From the NCBI RefSeq assembly GCF_017916455.1, contig NZ_JAFMSY010000001.1, forward strand, positions 1,223,977 through 1,287,976: a DNA stretch of 64,000 nucleotides, read 5' to 3'. The first letter of the stretch is position 1; every line of letters starts with the position of its first letter. A program made the translations under genes and the position numbers. The DNA is from Nocardioides xinjiangensis. GTDB lineage: Bacteria; Actinomycetota; Actinomycetes; Propionibacteriales; Nocardioidaceae. This document shows positions 19,385 to 27,887 of the stretch, in pieces. The notes under the pieces were generated by a model that saw nothing but the letters and a program-made list of their open reading frames with translations, did not search any database and had not been told where the DNA came from.

Positions 19385-20155
19385 ATGAGCGAGCCGGTAC
19401 CCCCACACGCGGTCTACACCGACGAGGAGGTGGTGGCCTTCTACTCACGCTTCGAGGAGCAGCGGCCCGCGGAGCTGGCGTGGGTCCAGGAGAACCGGGA
19501 GCTCCTGGGCGAGTCCAGGGTCCTCGACCTGGGTGTGGGGGCCGGCCGTACGACGCCCCTGCTCATGCCGTTGAGCAGGACCTACGTGGGTGTCGACTAC
19601 TCACCCCCGCTCGTCCACGCCGCTCGCGAACGCTTCCCGGATGCCGACCTGCGCGTCGGCGACGCGCGGTCCATGCCGTGGATCGAACCGGCGTCGATCG
19701 ACGTGGTGGTCTTCTCCTTCAACGGCATCGACACCATGGGGAGCGACGACCGCGCCCTGGTCCTCGCGGAGGTCTTCCGCGTGCTGCGTCCGGGGGGATG
19801 GTTCCTGTTCTCGTCGCACAACCAGGACGCACACGGCTACCGGCGGCTCGCCCGCTTCGAGCGACCGCGCCTGAGCCGCGTGTGGTTGAAGCGCACGGCC
19901 CGCCGCCTCAGCGCCCTGGCCCGACACGCGCGCATGCGACGCGACGAGGTGTTTGGGGATGGCTGGTCGATCATCAACGACGAGGCGCACGACTACCGGC
20001 TGATGCACTTCTACGCCACCAAGGAGTACCAGGAGCAAGCCCTGGCCGGGGCCGGCTTCGAGCTGGCGCAGGTGTACCGCCAAGATGGTCGTCACTGGAC
20101 CGGGCCCGACACGGAGTCCCTCGACCTGCACTACTGGTGCTGGAAGCGGGGCTGA
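19385..20155 (+). CDS. Class I SAM-dependent methyltransferase
   Basis: A 256-aa methyltransferase of the Methyltransf_11 type. SAM-binding motif I is VLDLGVGAGRTT (about 46-57), followed by YVGVDYSPPLV (motif II), and VVFSFNGIDTMGS with LRPGGWFLFSSHNQ (motifs IV-V). The C-terminal region (YRLMHFYATKEYQEQAL) matches small-molecule or glycan methyltransferases. In this setting the substrate is probably a sugar or lipid-linked glycan. The next gene, an ABC flippase, starts about 30 nt downstream, so the two are likely one operon. Confidence 0.88.
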   Translation: MSEPVPPHAVYTDEEVVAFYSRFEEQRPAELAWVQENRELLGESRVLDLGVGAGRTTPLLMPLSRTYVGVDYSPPLVHAARERFPDADLRVGDARSMPWIEPASIDVVVFSFNGIDTMGSDDRALVLAEVFRVLRPGGWFLFSSHNQDAHGYRRLARFERPRLSRVWLKRTARRLSALARHARMRRDEVFGDGWSIINDEAHDYRLMHFYATKEYQEQALAGAGFELAQVYRQDGRHWTGPDTESLDLHYWCWKRG

Positions 20156-20184
20156 GTCCGCTGAGCGACGGTGCTTCGCAGACC

Positions 20185-22026
20185 GTGTCGACCAGCGCGG
20201 GATCAGTCCACCTGGTGCGCCGAGCCCTCGCCCTCTTCGACGCAAGCACCACGCGTCGGTTCTTCCTCGCGATAGCCGGATCAGTGGTCGTCGCGCTGGG
20301 CGAGGTGCTTGCGCTCCTCCTGGTCCTGCCCCTCATGCAGCTCATCACCGGCGACACCGCCGCCGGGGCCCTGCCGCGCCTCCGGGAGCTCCTCGGCAGC
20401 CCCGACGACAGCCGCCTCGCGATCTACCTCTCCAGCGCCGTCATCGGGGGGTTCATCGCGAAGAGCCTGGTGGCTCTGGCGATCAGGTGGTGGACCAGCG
20501 GGTTCGTGCTGCGCCGAGGCGCTGTGGCCTCCAGCGCGTTGATGCGCTACTACCTCAACGCCCCGTACTCGCTGCATGTCCAGCGCGGCGCCGCCGACCT
20601 CCTGCGTCGCATGTCCGACGCCATGGCGCAGGTGTTCGACCGCGTCCTCAACCCGGCCATCTCCTTGGCGACCGAGCTGGTGACGATCGCCGCGATGGCG
20701 ACAACCCTCCTCGTCGTGGCCCCCGTCCCCACGCTCGCCGTCACCATCTACTTCGGCCTGGCCGCCTACCTGCTGCAGCGCCTCGTCCGCGAACGCATGA
20801 GGCGCTCGGGGCAGGAGCTGATGACGGCCAACCTGGAGATCCTCCGCTACGCGCTGCAGGCCCTGTCCGGGATCAAGGAGATCCAGCTGCGCAACGACCA
20901 GGAGGTCTTCGTCCAGCGCTACGAGGGCGCCAGGCTCAGGGCCGCCATGGAGCATCGCACCATGGGCTTCATCAGTGAGCTGCCCAAGTACGCGATGGAG
21001 ATCCTCTTCATCGGCGCCATCGGCATCATGACGGCGTTGTCCTTCGCGCTCGAGTCCCGCACCCAGGCCCTCGGCGTGCTGGCCCTGTTCGCGGTAGCCG
21101 GCTTCCGCGTCCTGCCCAGCTGCGTCCGCTCCATCGCCTCCCTCAGCCTGCTGCGTTCCGGCGAGGAGGCTCTCGACCTGGTGGAGGAGGACAGCAGAGC
21201 GGCTCACCGGACCTTGGTCGAGGTCACCGGCGCACACCCTGCGGCTCTGCCGTTGAACGACGCGCTCACGGTCCGCGACCTGACGTTCCAGTACCCGGAT
21301 GCCGACGCACCCGTCCTCGTCGACGTCAACCTCACGATCCCTGCTGGCTCGTCCCTGGCCCTGGTCGGCAGGAGCGGATCGGGCAAGTCGACCCTGGTGG
21401 ACCTCATCCTCGGCCTCCAGCGACCCACAGCCGGCGTCATCCTTGCCGACTCCGTCGACATCGGGGGTGCCTTGAAGGCCTGGCAGGCCGGCCTCTCGAT
21501 GGTGCCGCAGGACGTCTACCTGCTCGAGGGGTCGATCAGGGACAACGTGTACTTCACCCCAGGGGTGGACGACCCCGGTGACGCGCGCCTGCACGCGGCG
21601 ATCGAGCAGGCCTCGCTCGCCGACCTCATCAGCGAGCTCCCCGACGGCGTGGAGACCGAGGTCGGGGACCGCGGCACCAGGCTCTCCGGCGGCCAGAGGC
21701 AACGCGTCGGCCTGGCGCGCGCCCTCTTCCGGTCGCCCCACCTGCTCGTGCTGGACGAGGCCACCTCCGCTCTCGACAACGAGACCGAGCACGAGGTCAG
21801 CCGCACCATCCGCGAGCTGCACGGTCGCATCACCACCATCTTGGTGGCGCACCGGCTCTCCACGGTCAAGCACTGTGACCAGGTGGCGTTCCTGGAGGGT
21901 GGACGGGTCAGCGCCATCGGGACGTTCGACGAGCTGAAGGAGAAGAGCCCGGCCTTCGCTCGCCTCGTCGCGCTCGGGTCGCTCGACTCGGGCCTCGACG
22001 CGACGTCCCCGGGGACCGCCAGGTGA
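20185..22026 (+). CDS. ABC exporter, PglK-like lipid-linked oligosaccharide flippase
   Basis: A 613-aa half-transporter: membrane domain (about 25-330, six spans) followed by a nucleotide-binding domain with Walker A GRSGSGKS (395-402), signature LSGGQRQR (500-507) and Walker B LLVLDE (520-525). The membrane part (GEVLALLLVLPLMQLI, LSGIKEIQLRNDQEVFV) resembles PglK/MsbA-type flippases that move undecaprenyl-linked oligosaccharides across the membrane. No Wzx-type flippase is visible in the window, so this may be the exporter of the locus. The start is uncertain: GTG 20185 is the first in-frame candidate after the methyltransferase stop and has no good ribosome binding site. The next gene overlaps by 4 bp. 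Confidence 0.88.
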   Translation: MSTSAGSVHLVRRALALFDASTTRRFFLAIAGSVVVALGEVLALLLVLPLMQLITGDTAAGALPRLRELLGSPDDSRLAIYLSSAVIGGFIAKSLVALAIRWWTSGFVLRRGAVASSALMRYYLNAPYSLHVQRGAADLLRRMSDAMAQVFDRVLNPAISLATELVTIAAMATTLLVVAPVPTLAVTIYFGLAAYLLQRLVRERMRRSGQELMTANLEILRYALQALSGIKEIQLRNDQEVFVQRYEGARLRAAMEHRTMGFISELPKYAMEILFIGAIGIMTALSFALESRTQALGVLALFAVAGFRVLPSCVRSIASLSLLRSGEEALDLVEEDSRAAHRTLVEVTGAHPAALPLNDALTVRDLTFQYPDADAPVLVDVNLTIPAGSSLALVGRSGSGKSTLVDLILGLQRPTAGVILADSVDIGGALKAWQAGLSMVPQDVYLLEGSIRDNVYFTPGVDDPGDARLHAAIEQASLADLISELPDGVETEVGDRGTRLSGGQRQRVGLARALFRSPHLLVLDEATSALDNETEHEVSRTIRELHGRITTILVAHRLSTVKHCDQVAFLEGGRVSAIGTFDELKEKSPAFARLVALGSLDSGLDATSPGTAR

Positions 22027-23027
22027 CACGCGTCCTGCTCGTCGCGCCCGCCTTCCACGGCTACGGCGACTCGATCGCGAGCGCGCTGAGTCGGGCCGGG
22101 CACGAGGTGCGCGTCCACTCCTACGACCTCAACGCGTCCCTCGGCGCCAAGCTCCGGACGAAGCTCGTCCATGAGCTCCCCAGCCGCCTCGGATCGCCCG
22201 CCGGGGACCGCGCCCGGCGACGGCTGCTCACCGCGCGGGCGGTCGATGTCGTACGGGCCGAGCGGCCGGACGTCGTCGTCACGGTCAGGGGCGACGTCCT
22301 CGGCCCCGCCTACTGGGAAGCTGTCGACGCCTCGGGGGCCCGTCAGCTGCTCTGGCTCTACGACGAGCTCGCGCGCATGCGCTTCGACGACGAGGTCCTC
22401 TCCTCCCGCCCCTCCGTCGTCTCGTACTCGCCCGACGACGTGTCGCACCTCCGCTCCCGCGGCCTCCGGGCACATCACGTGCTCGACGCGTTCGACCACA
22501 CCGTGCCGTTCACGCCGGCTCCCAGCGACGAGGTCGTCTTCATCGGCGCTCGCTACCCCGACCGCACCCACCTCCTCGAGGGCCTGCACGAGCGAGGCGT
22601 GCCCGTGCGGGCCTACGGCCGGGACTGGTCGCACCACCCGTTCGACCGGGTCCGCACCTGGCAGGTGCGGCGTCCCGGTGTCCCGTCGGCGCGCGAGGTG
22701 GACCGCGCGACGGCCTACGGGCTGACGGCCGGGGCTGTCGCGGCCCTGAACTCCCACACCGACCAGGACGGCTTCACGATGCGCACCTTCGAGCTGCCCG
22801 GCACGGGCTCGCTGCAGCTCATCGACCGCCCCGACGTCGACCGGCTCTACGAGCCCGGCACGGAGGTGCTGGTCTTCTCCGGGCTCGACGAGCTGGCCGA
22901 CCAGTGCCGGCGTGCCGTGGTCGACCGCACGTGGGCCCGCACGATCGCCGAGCGCGGGAGGGCCCGCACGCTCGCCGAGCACACCTTCGACCACCGGGTG
23001 CCCGTGCTGGAGGCCGCATGGGGCTGA
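22023..23027 (+). CDS. CgeB-like glycosyltransferase
   Basis: A 334-aa protein of the CgeB/GT1-like group. The C-terminal hallmark is clear: ALNSHTDQDGFTMRTFELPG followed by GSLQLIDRPDVDRLYEPGTE, which in CgeB-type enzymes forms part of the donor site. The N-terminal domain begins VLLVAPAFHGYGDSIASAL. GTG 22023 overlaps the ABC transporter stop (GTGA). The 3' end overlaps the next gene by 10 bp in another frame. Donor and acceptor unknown; the family name comes from a spore-coat glycan protein. Confidence 0.83.
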   Translation: MTRVLLVAPAFHGYGDSIASALSRAGHEVRVHSYDLNASLGAKLRTKLVHELPSRLGSPAGDRARRRLLTARAVDVVRAERPDVVVTVRGDVLGPAYWEAVDASGARQLLWLYDELARMRFDDEVLSSRPSVVSYSPDDVSHLRSRGLRAHHVLDAFDHTVPFTPAPSDEVVFIGARYPDRTHLLEGLHERGVPVRAYGRDWSHHPFDRVRTWQVRRPGVPSAREVDRATAYGLTAGAVAALNSHTDQDGFTMRTFELPGTGSLQLIDRPDVDRLYEPGTEVLVFSGLDELADQCRRAVVDRTWARTIAERGRARTLAEHTFDHRVPVLEAAWG

Positions 23028-24037
23028 ACCACCCCCGGGACCTCGCGGCCTGGCGGGACTGGCAGCAGTCCCGGCACCGCCTGCGCCGGCTGCGTCACGC
23101 CGTCCGCCCCGCCGGCGGACCGCAGGTCGAGCGATTCGTGCTGACGACGTACGACACCGAGCCGCGGCTGCTGGTCGCCGTCGACTCCGCGTCTCCCACG
23201 AACCACGCCGCCCTGGTCGAGCCGCTGCGCCACCTCGAGCTGCCGGTCGCCGTGCTGTCGCCGGGACCGCCGCCCGAGCTTCCCGGGCGGACACCCCTGT
23301 CGAGCGCGGAGGTGGCGACCGACGTGCCCGTCGCGCTCCGCGGCCTCACCGCCGTCCTGTCGCTCGGACACCACCTTCCCCGCGGAGAGGTCGCGCAGCA
23401 CTGGGCGAGCGTCCTCGGCGTCACCTCGGTGGTGGTGCAGCACGGCGCCCTGACCCCTCACGCCCCGCCGCTGCCGCAGGGCGCGCGGCTGCTGGCCTGG
23501 AGCGACGTCGACGCCGACTTCTGGCGCTCGGGTCGCAGCGACGTCGAGCACGAGGCCGTCGGCAGCCAGCTGCTCTGGGGTGCCGCCGGCCGGCGGGCGG
23601 ACGGAACCGGCCTCAGGCTCACCTACCTGGGGCAGATGCACGCCGCGGAGCTGTCGCGGGGCCGGCTCGTGACCGCAGCCGCCGCCCACTGCCGCTCGCA
23701 CGACGCCGTCTACCGGCCGCACCCCTCGGAGACGGACCGCCTGTCGCGACTGGTCCACGGCGCCTACCGGCGCTCGGGCATCGAGGTCGACGGATCCACC
23801 CCGCTGGCCGGGCTCGACGGCCCCGTCGTCAGCGTCTTCTCCACCGGCGTCCTCGAGGCGGCCGCGCAGGGCCGCGACGCGTGGGTCGACTTCCCGCGTC
23901 CTCCGGCGTGGCTCGTGGAGTTCTGGGAACGTTACGGCATGCACCGCCTCGGGACCACCTCCACGCCCGCACCGAGCCGGCCGGCCACCGAGCCGGCGCG
24001 GCGGATCGCCGAGATCGTGACGGCGGCCGCGTCGTGA
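23018..24037 (+). CDS. Putative GT-B-type transferase beside neuA (candidate nonulosonyltransferase)
   Basis: A 339-aa protein I do not recognise with certainty. It has VVVQHGALTPHAPPLP (about 138-153), VYRPHPSETDRLSRL, and VVSVFSTGVLEAAAQGR, an arrangement seen in GT-B polysaccharide transferases such as polysialyl- or CDP-glycerol-type enzymes where QHG and PHP-type histidines and a C-terminal serine/glutamate site bind a CMP/CDP donor. The CMP-sugar synthetase (neuA) follows with a 4-bp overlap, so it may transfer a CMP-activated nonulosonic acid. The role is inference. ATG 23018 has GGAGG 4 nt upstream and lies inside the end of the previous gene. Confidence 0.6.
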   Translation: MGLNHPRDLAAWRDWQQSRHRLRRLRHAVRPAGGPQVERFVLTTYDTEPRLLVAVDSASPTNHAALVEPLRHLELPVAVLSPGPPPELPGRTPLSSAEVATDVPVALRGLTAVLSLGHHLPRGEVAQHWASVLGVTSVVVQHGALTPHAPPLPQGARLLAWSDVDADFWRSGRSDVEHEAVGSQLLWGAAGRRADGTGLRLTYLGQMHAAELSRGRLVTAAAAHCRSHDAVYRPHPSETDRLSRLVHGAYRRSGIEVDGSTPLAGLDGPVVSVFSTGVLEAAAQGRDAWVDFPRPPAWLVEFWERYGMHRLGTTSTPAPSRPATEPARRIAEIVTAAAS

Positions 24038-24723
24038 ATCCTCTCGACACCCTCTGCGTCATCCCGGCCCGCGGCGGCTCGAAGGGCGTGCCGCGCAAGA
24101 ACCTCCTCGACGTGGGCGGGAAGCCGCTGATCGTCTGGACGATCGAGCAGGCGCTCGCCGTTCCGGAGCTGGACGTTCTGGTCTCGACCGACGACGAGGA
24201 GATCGCGCACGTCGCCCGCGAAGCCGGCGCGCGCGTGCCGTGGCTGCGGCCCGCCCACCTCGCCCAGGACACCACCCCGACCGAGCCGGTCGTCCGGCAC
24301 GCGATCGAGCAGGTCACCGCGGAGCGCGGTCGTCCCGACGCGGTGATGCTGCTCCAGGCGACGTCGCCGGTGCGGCACGACGACACGCTGGCCCGCGCCC
24401 TCGCCGAGTTCGCCGCCACCGGGGTGGACTCGATGGTCGGCGTCGTCGAGCAGCCGCCGTTCGTCTGGCAGGCCGGCGACCCCCCGCAGGCCGCGTACGA
24501 CGTGGCGGCGCGCCCGCGCCGGCAGGACCTCACCGCCGAGAACCGGCGCTACCGGGAGACCGGCTCCCTCTACCTCACCCGCACCGAGGTCTACGAGCAG
24601 CACGACAACCGGCTGGGCGGGCGCATCGGCCTCTTCGTGATGGCCGAGGACGAGGGCGTGGACATCGACACCGATCTCGACGTCGCGCTCGCAGCGAGGT
24701 TGCTGGAGCGACGCGACCGATGA
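24034..24723 (+). CDS. neuA: Acylneuraminate cytidylyltransferase (CMP-nonulosonate synthetase)
   Basis: A 229-aa nucleotidyltransferase that activates sialic-acid-like sugars with CTP. The signature IPARGGSKGVPRKN (10-23) is complete; VLVSTDDEEIAHVA and VMLLQATSPVRH follow in order, with EDEGVDIDTDLDVALA at the C-terminus as in NeuA/LegF/PseF proteins. Which nonulosonic acid (neuraminic, legionaminic, pseudaminic) is used cannot be told. GTG 24034 overlaps the previous stop by 4 bp; the next gene overlaps by 4 bp. Works with the NeuB-like protein at 25614. Confidence 0.9.
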   Translation: MNPLDTLCVIPARGGSKGVPRKNLLDVGGKPLIVWTIEQALAVPELDVLVSTDDEEIAHVAREAGARVPWLRPAHLAQDTTPTEPVVRHAIEQVTAERGRPDAVMLLQATSPVRHDDTLARALAEFAATGVDSMVGVVEQPPFVWQAGDPPQAAYDVAARPRRQDLTAENRRYRETGSLYLTRTEVYEQHDNRLGGRIGLFVMAEDEGVDIDTDLDVALAARLLERRDR

Positions 24724-25550
24724 TGAACACGTTGCGGCGCATCGCCTCGCTGCCCGGGCTTCGCCGGGTGCTGCTGCGACCGCGGGTGCGACGGGCCGTC
24801 GCCGCGCTGCTCGCCCTGCGGTTCCTCAGGGCAGCACTGCTGACCACGACCCCGATCCGCTTCGCGGTGGCCGACCTGCTGACCTCACGCGGTCGGGTCC
24901 GTTCGTGGACGCTGCGAGACGGTGGCACTGTCACGCTGATGCACCGACGTGACCTCGAGGCCTTCCACGAGCTCATGGCCGCCGGCGAGTACGAGCCCCC
25001 CGCTGCGCTTAGGTCACGCCTCGCGCGCCCCGGTCGCGTCCTCGACATCGGCGGCAACATCGGGATGTTCGCCCACTGGGCGCACCGCCGCTGGCCCGAC
25101 GCCCGCATCACCTCGATCGAGCCCGACCCGGACAACCTGGCGGTCTTCCGCGCCGGCCTGACCGACCAGCCGATCGTGCTCGTCGAGGCCGCCGCCATGA
25201 CGCGGCCCGGCCACGCGGCCCTCTCGTCGGGCTCCGGCGCCGGCCGGCAGGTCGAGTCGAGACCGGACGCCCTCGCGGGATCGGTGCCGGCGGTCGACGT
25301 CTACGAGTTCCTCCGAGACGCCGACTTCGTGAAGATGGACATCGAGGGCGGGGAGTGGCCGATCCTGGCCGATCCCCGCCTCGCTGAGCTGGACGACCTC
25401 GTCTGGGTGATCGAGTTCCACCGGGCCGGGGCACCGACCCTTCCCGCCCGGGACGCGGCACAGCGGCTGTTCGAGGCGGCCGGCTTCCGGGTCGGTCACG
25501 AGAGGCTGAACCACTGGGGGCACGGCACCCTGTGGGCGTGGAAGGACTGA
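24720..25550 (+). CDS. FkbM-family SAM methyltransferase
   Basis: A 276-aa methyltransferase. SAM motif I VLDIGGNIGMF (107-117), SIEPDPDNL as motif II, and the FkbM hallmark FVKMDIEGGEW. The N-terminal 50 residues are Arg/Leu-rich and may contact the membrane. FkbM-type enzymes in glycan loci O-methylate sugars. Two adjacent ATG codons (24720, 24723) are possible; 24720 overlaps the neuA stop as ATGA. The gene ends 63 nt before the neuB fusion, which has its own promoter. Confidence 0.88.
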   Translation: MMNTLRRIASLPGLRRVLLRPRVRRAVAALLALRFLRAALLTTTPIRFAVADLLTSRGRVRSWTLRDGGTVTLMHRRDLEAFHELMAAGEYEPPAALRSRLARPGRVLDIGGNIGMFAHWAHRRWPDARITSIEPDPDNLAVFRAGLTDQPIVLVEAAAMTRPGHAALSSGSGAGRQVESRPDALAGSVPAVDVYEFLRDADFVKMDIEGGEWPILADPRLAELDDLVWVIEFHRAGAPTLPARDAAQRLFEAAGFRVGHERLNHWGHGTLWAWKD

Positions 25551-25600
25551 TCCGTCCCCACGGGTGTCGCCATCGGGCTACCCGGGCTGCGGCGAGCGGT

Positions 25601-25606
25601 TAGCGT
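25601..25606 (+). promoter_or_regulatory. -10 box TAGCGT of the neuB fusion gene
   Basis: TAGCGT ends 7 nt before GTG 25614 (leaderless arrangement). Confidence 0.4.
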
Positions 25607-25613
25607 TGCGCCC

Positions 25614-27887
25614 GTGATCATCGAGCGCGACCTCACGCCGTACGTCGTCTACTCGGGCGACCCGGTCCTGCGCGCCTTGGAGAAGATCACCGCCAACAAG
25701 GCCCGCGTGATCTTCCTCGTCGACGCGCACGGCCACCTCGACGGCGTGCTATCCGACGGCGACTTCCGCCGCTGGGTCAGCAGCGCCGCCAGCCTCACCG
25801 TCGACGTCCCGGCCATCGAGGCCGCCAACACCTCACCGCGCAGCCTGCCGGTCGGCAGCAGCCCTGCCGAGATCTCCCACGCCTTCGGCTCGGGCATCGA
25901 CCACGTGGCGCTCGTCGACGAGCGCGGACACCTCGTCGCGATCGCGATCAACCGGGCCGACGAGCTGCGCATCGGGCGCCACGTCGTGGCTCCCGACGCC
26001 CCCGCGCTGATGGTCTCCGAGATCGGGATCAACCACCAGGGCGACGTCTCGCTCGCCAGGAAGCTCGTGGACCTGTCGGTCGAGGCCGGTGCGGACGTCG
26101 TGAAGTTCCAGCTGCGCGACATGGAGTCGCTCTACCGCCAGGGCAGCTCCGGCTCGGGTGGCGAGGACCTCGGGCCGCAGTACACCCTCGACCTGCTCGC
26201 GAAGTACGACCTCGGCGCCGACGGGCTCTTCGAGGTGTTCGACCACTGCGGCGACGTCGGCATCGACGTCATGTGCACGGCCTGGGACCCGGTCAGCGTG
26301 GACCGACTCGTCGACTACGGCGTCCCCTCGCTGAAGGTGGCCTCCGCCGACATGACCAACCACGCGCTGCTGCGCCACATGGCGGCGAGCGGCACCCCCA
26401 TGGTGATCTCGACGGGCATGTCCACCGAGGGCGAGATCCGCGAGACCGTCGACCTCGTCCGCGGCACCGGCGTGGCGCACGCGTTCCTGCACTGCCAGTC
26501 GACCTACCCCGCGCCGTTCAAGGACGTCAACCTCGCCTACCTCACCCGGCTCGCGGAGCTCACGCAGGCGCCGGTCGGCTACTCCGGCCACGAGCGCGGC
26601 TTCCACGTCGTGCTCGCGGCCGTCGCGCTCGGCGCCCGGATCATCGAGAAGCACGTCACCGTCGACCGCGACCTCGAGGGCAACGACCACAAGGTCAGCC
26701 TGCTGCCGGGCGAGTTCGCCGAGATGGTGCAGCGGGTGCGGGAGGTCGAGGAGGCCCTCGGCACCGCGGCCCCGCGCGCGGTCTCCACCGGCGAGATGAT
26801 GAACCGGGTCAACCTCGCCAAGTCGCTCGTCGCGGCGCGCCGCATCGAGGTCGGCGAGACCCTGACCGACGCCGACATCGACATCAAGAGCCCCGGCCGC
26901 GGTCTGCAGCCCAACGCCTACGACAAGCTCGTCGGCCGCACGACCACCCGCGCGCTCGACGCCGGCGACTTCTTCTACGCCACCGACCTCGGTGACGCCG
27001 TGCCCCGCGGCCGGGAATACGCGTTCCGGCGCCCGTGGGGGCTCGCCGTGCGATACCACGACATCGACGCGATGACGAAGGACACCACCCCGGACTTCCT
27101 GGAGTTCCACTTCTCCTACAAGGACCTCGACCTGCCGGTCGCCGACGTGTTCGCGAAGTACCCAGGCGGGCTGCCGACGGGGTTCACGACCCACTCCCCC
27201 GACCTGTTCGCCGGCGACTTCCTGCTCAACCTCGCCTCGCCCGACGACGACCACTGGGAGCGCTCGATCCGCGAGCTCCAGCGGGTCGTCGACACCACCC
27301 GCGAGATGCAGCAGCACTTCACCCGCGGTGCGGACGCGCGGGCCGACGCGGAGGGACCGGTGGTCGTGGCCAGCCTCGGCGGCTTCACCAGCGACGCGTT
27401 CGTGCGTCCGGAGCAGCGCGCTGCGATGTACGACCGGGTGGCCGCCGGGCTGGCCCGGGTCGACGACTCGGGGGTGCGGCTGTGCGCGCAGACGCTGCCG
27501 CCCTACCCCTGGTACATGGGCGGACAGCTCTACTGCAACCTCTTCGTCGACCCCCGCGACACTGCCGAGTTCGCCGAGCGCCACGGTCGTCGCCTGTGCT
27601 TCGACGTCTCGCACTCCAAGCTGTCGGCCAACTACCTCGGCATGTCGTTCGCCGAGGCCACCGACCTGCTCGCACCGCACACCGAGCACCTGCACCTCGT
27701 GGACGCGACGGGCGTGGACGGCGAGGGGGTGCAGGTCGGCGACGGCGAGATCGACTGGGCCGTGCTGGCCCAGCAGCTCGACGCCATGGCTCCGGGAGTG
27801 AGCTTCATCCCCGAGATCTGGCAGGGACACGTCAACGACGGCGAGGGCTTCTGGATCGCCCTCGAGCGGTTGGAGCAATGGTTCTAA
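25614..27887 (+). CDS. Three-domain nonulosonate synthase: CBS pair, NeuB with SAF, sugar-isomerase-like TIM barrel
   Basis: A 757-aa protein, about twice the length of ordinary NeuB (340-350 aa). Residues 1-120 are a CBS pair (LVDAHGHLDGVLSDGDFRR, VALVDERGHLVAIAINR). Residues 130-390 are the NeuB barrel that condenses PEP with an aminohexose: SEIGINHQGD, VKFQLR, KVASADMTN, STGMST, HCQSTYPAP, GYSGHERG, EKHVTVDR. Residues 398-460 are the SAF (antifreeze-like) domain. Residues 475-757 form a second TIM barrel of the xylose-isomerase-like sugar epimerase family, with CFDVSHS (D664, H667), HLHLVD and PEIWQGH (E734) as likely metal ligands. The extra barrel might make or correct the sugar substrate. 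The next gene overlaps by 10 bp. Confidence 0.9.
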   Translation: MIIERDLTPYVVYSGDPVLRALEKITANKARVIFLVDAHGHLDGVLSDGDFRRWVSSAASLTVDVPAIEAANTSPRSLPVGSSPAEISHAFGSGIDHVALVDERGHLVAIAINRADELRIGRHVVAPDAPALMVSEIGINHQGDVSLARKLVDLSVEAGADVVKFQLRDMESLYRQGSSGSGGEDLGPQYTLDLLAKYDLGADGLFEVFDHCGDVGIDVMCTAWDPVSVDRLVDYGVPSLKVASADMTNHALLRHMAASGTPMVISTGMSTEGEIRETVDLVRGTGVAHAFLHCQSTYPAPFKDVNLAYLTRLAELTQAPVGYSGHERGFHVVLAAVALGARIIEKHVTVDRDLEGNDHKVSLLPGEFAEMVQRVREVEEALGTAAPRAVSTGEMMNRVNLAKSLVAARRIEVGETLTDADIDIKSPGRGLQPNAYDKLVGRTTTRALDAGDFFYATDLGDAVPRGREYAFRRPWGLAVRYHDIDAMTKDTTPDFLEFHFSYKDLDLPVADVFAKYPGGLPTGFTTHSPDLFAGDFLLNLASPDDDHWERSIRELQRVVDTTREMQQHFTRGADARADAEGPVVVASLGGFTSDAFVRPEQRAAMYDRVAAGLARVDDSGVRLCAQTLPPYPWYMGGQLYCNLFVDPRDTAEFAERHGRRLCFDVSHSKLSANYLGMSFAEATDLLAPHTEHLHLVDATGVDGEGVQVGDGEIDWAVLAQQLDAMAPGVSFIPEIWQGHVNDGEGFWIALERLEQWF

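Noticed and set aside
20281-22029. A 582-codon open frame antisense to the ABC transporter
   Set aside because: Composition is typical of a shadow frame (Asp/Val/Arg/Gly-rich), and the plus-strand ABC transporter has all expected motifs.
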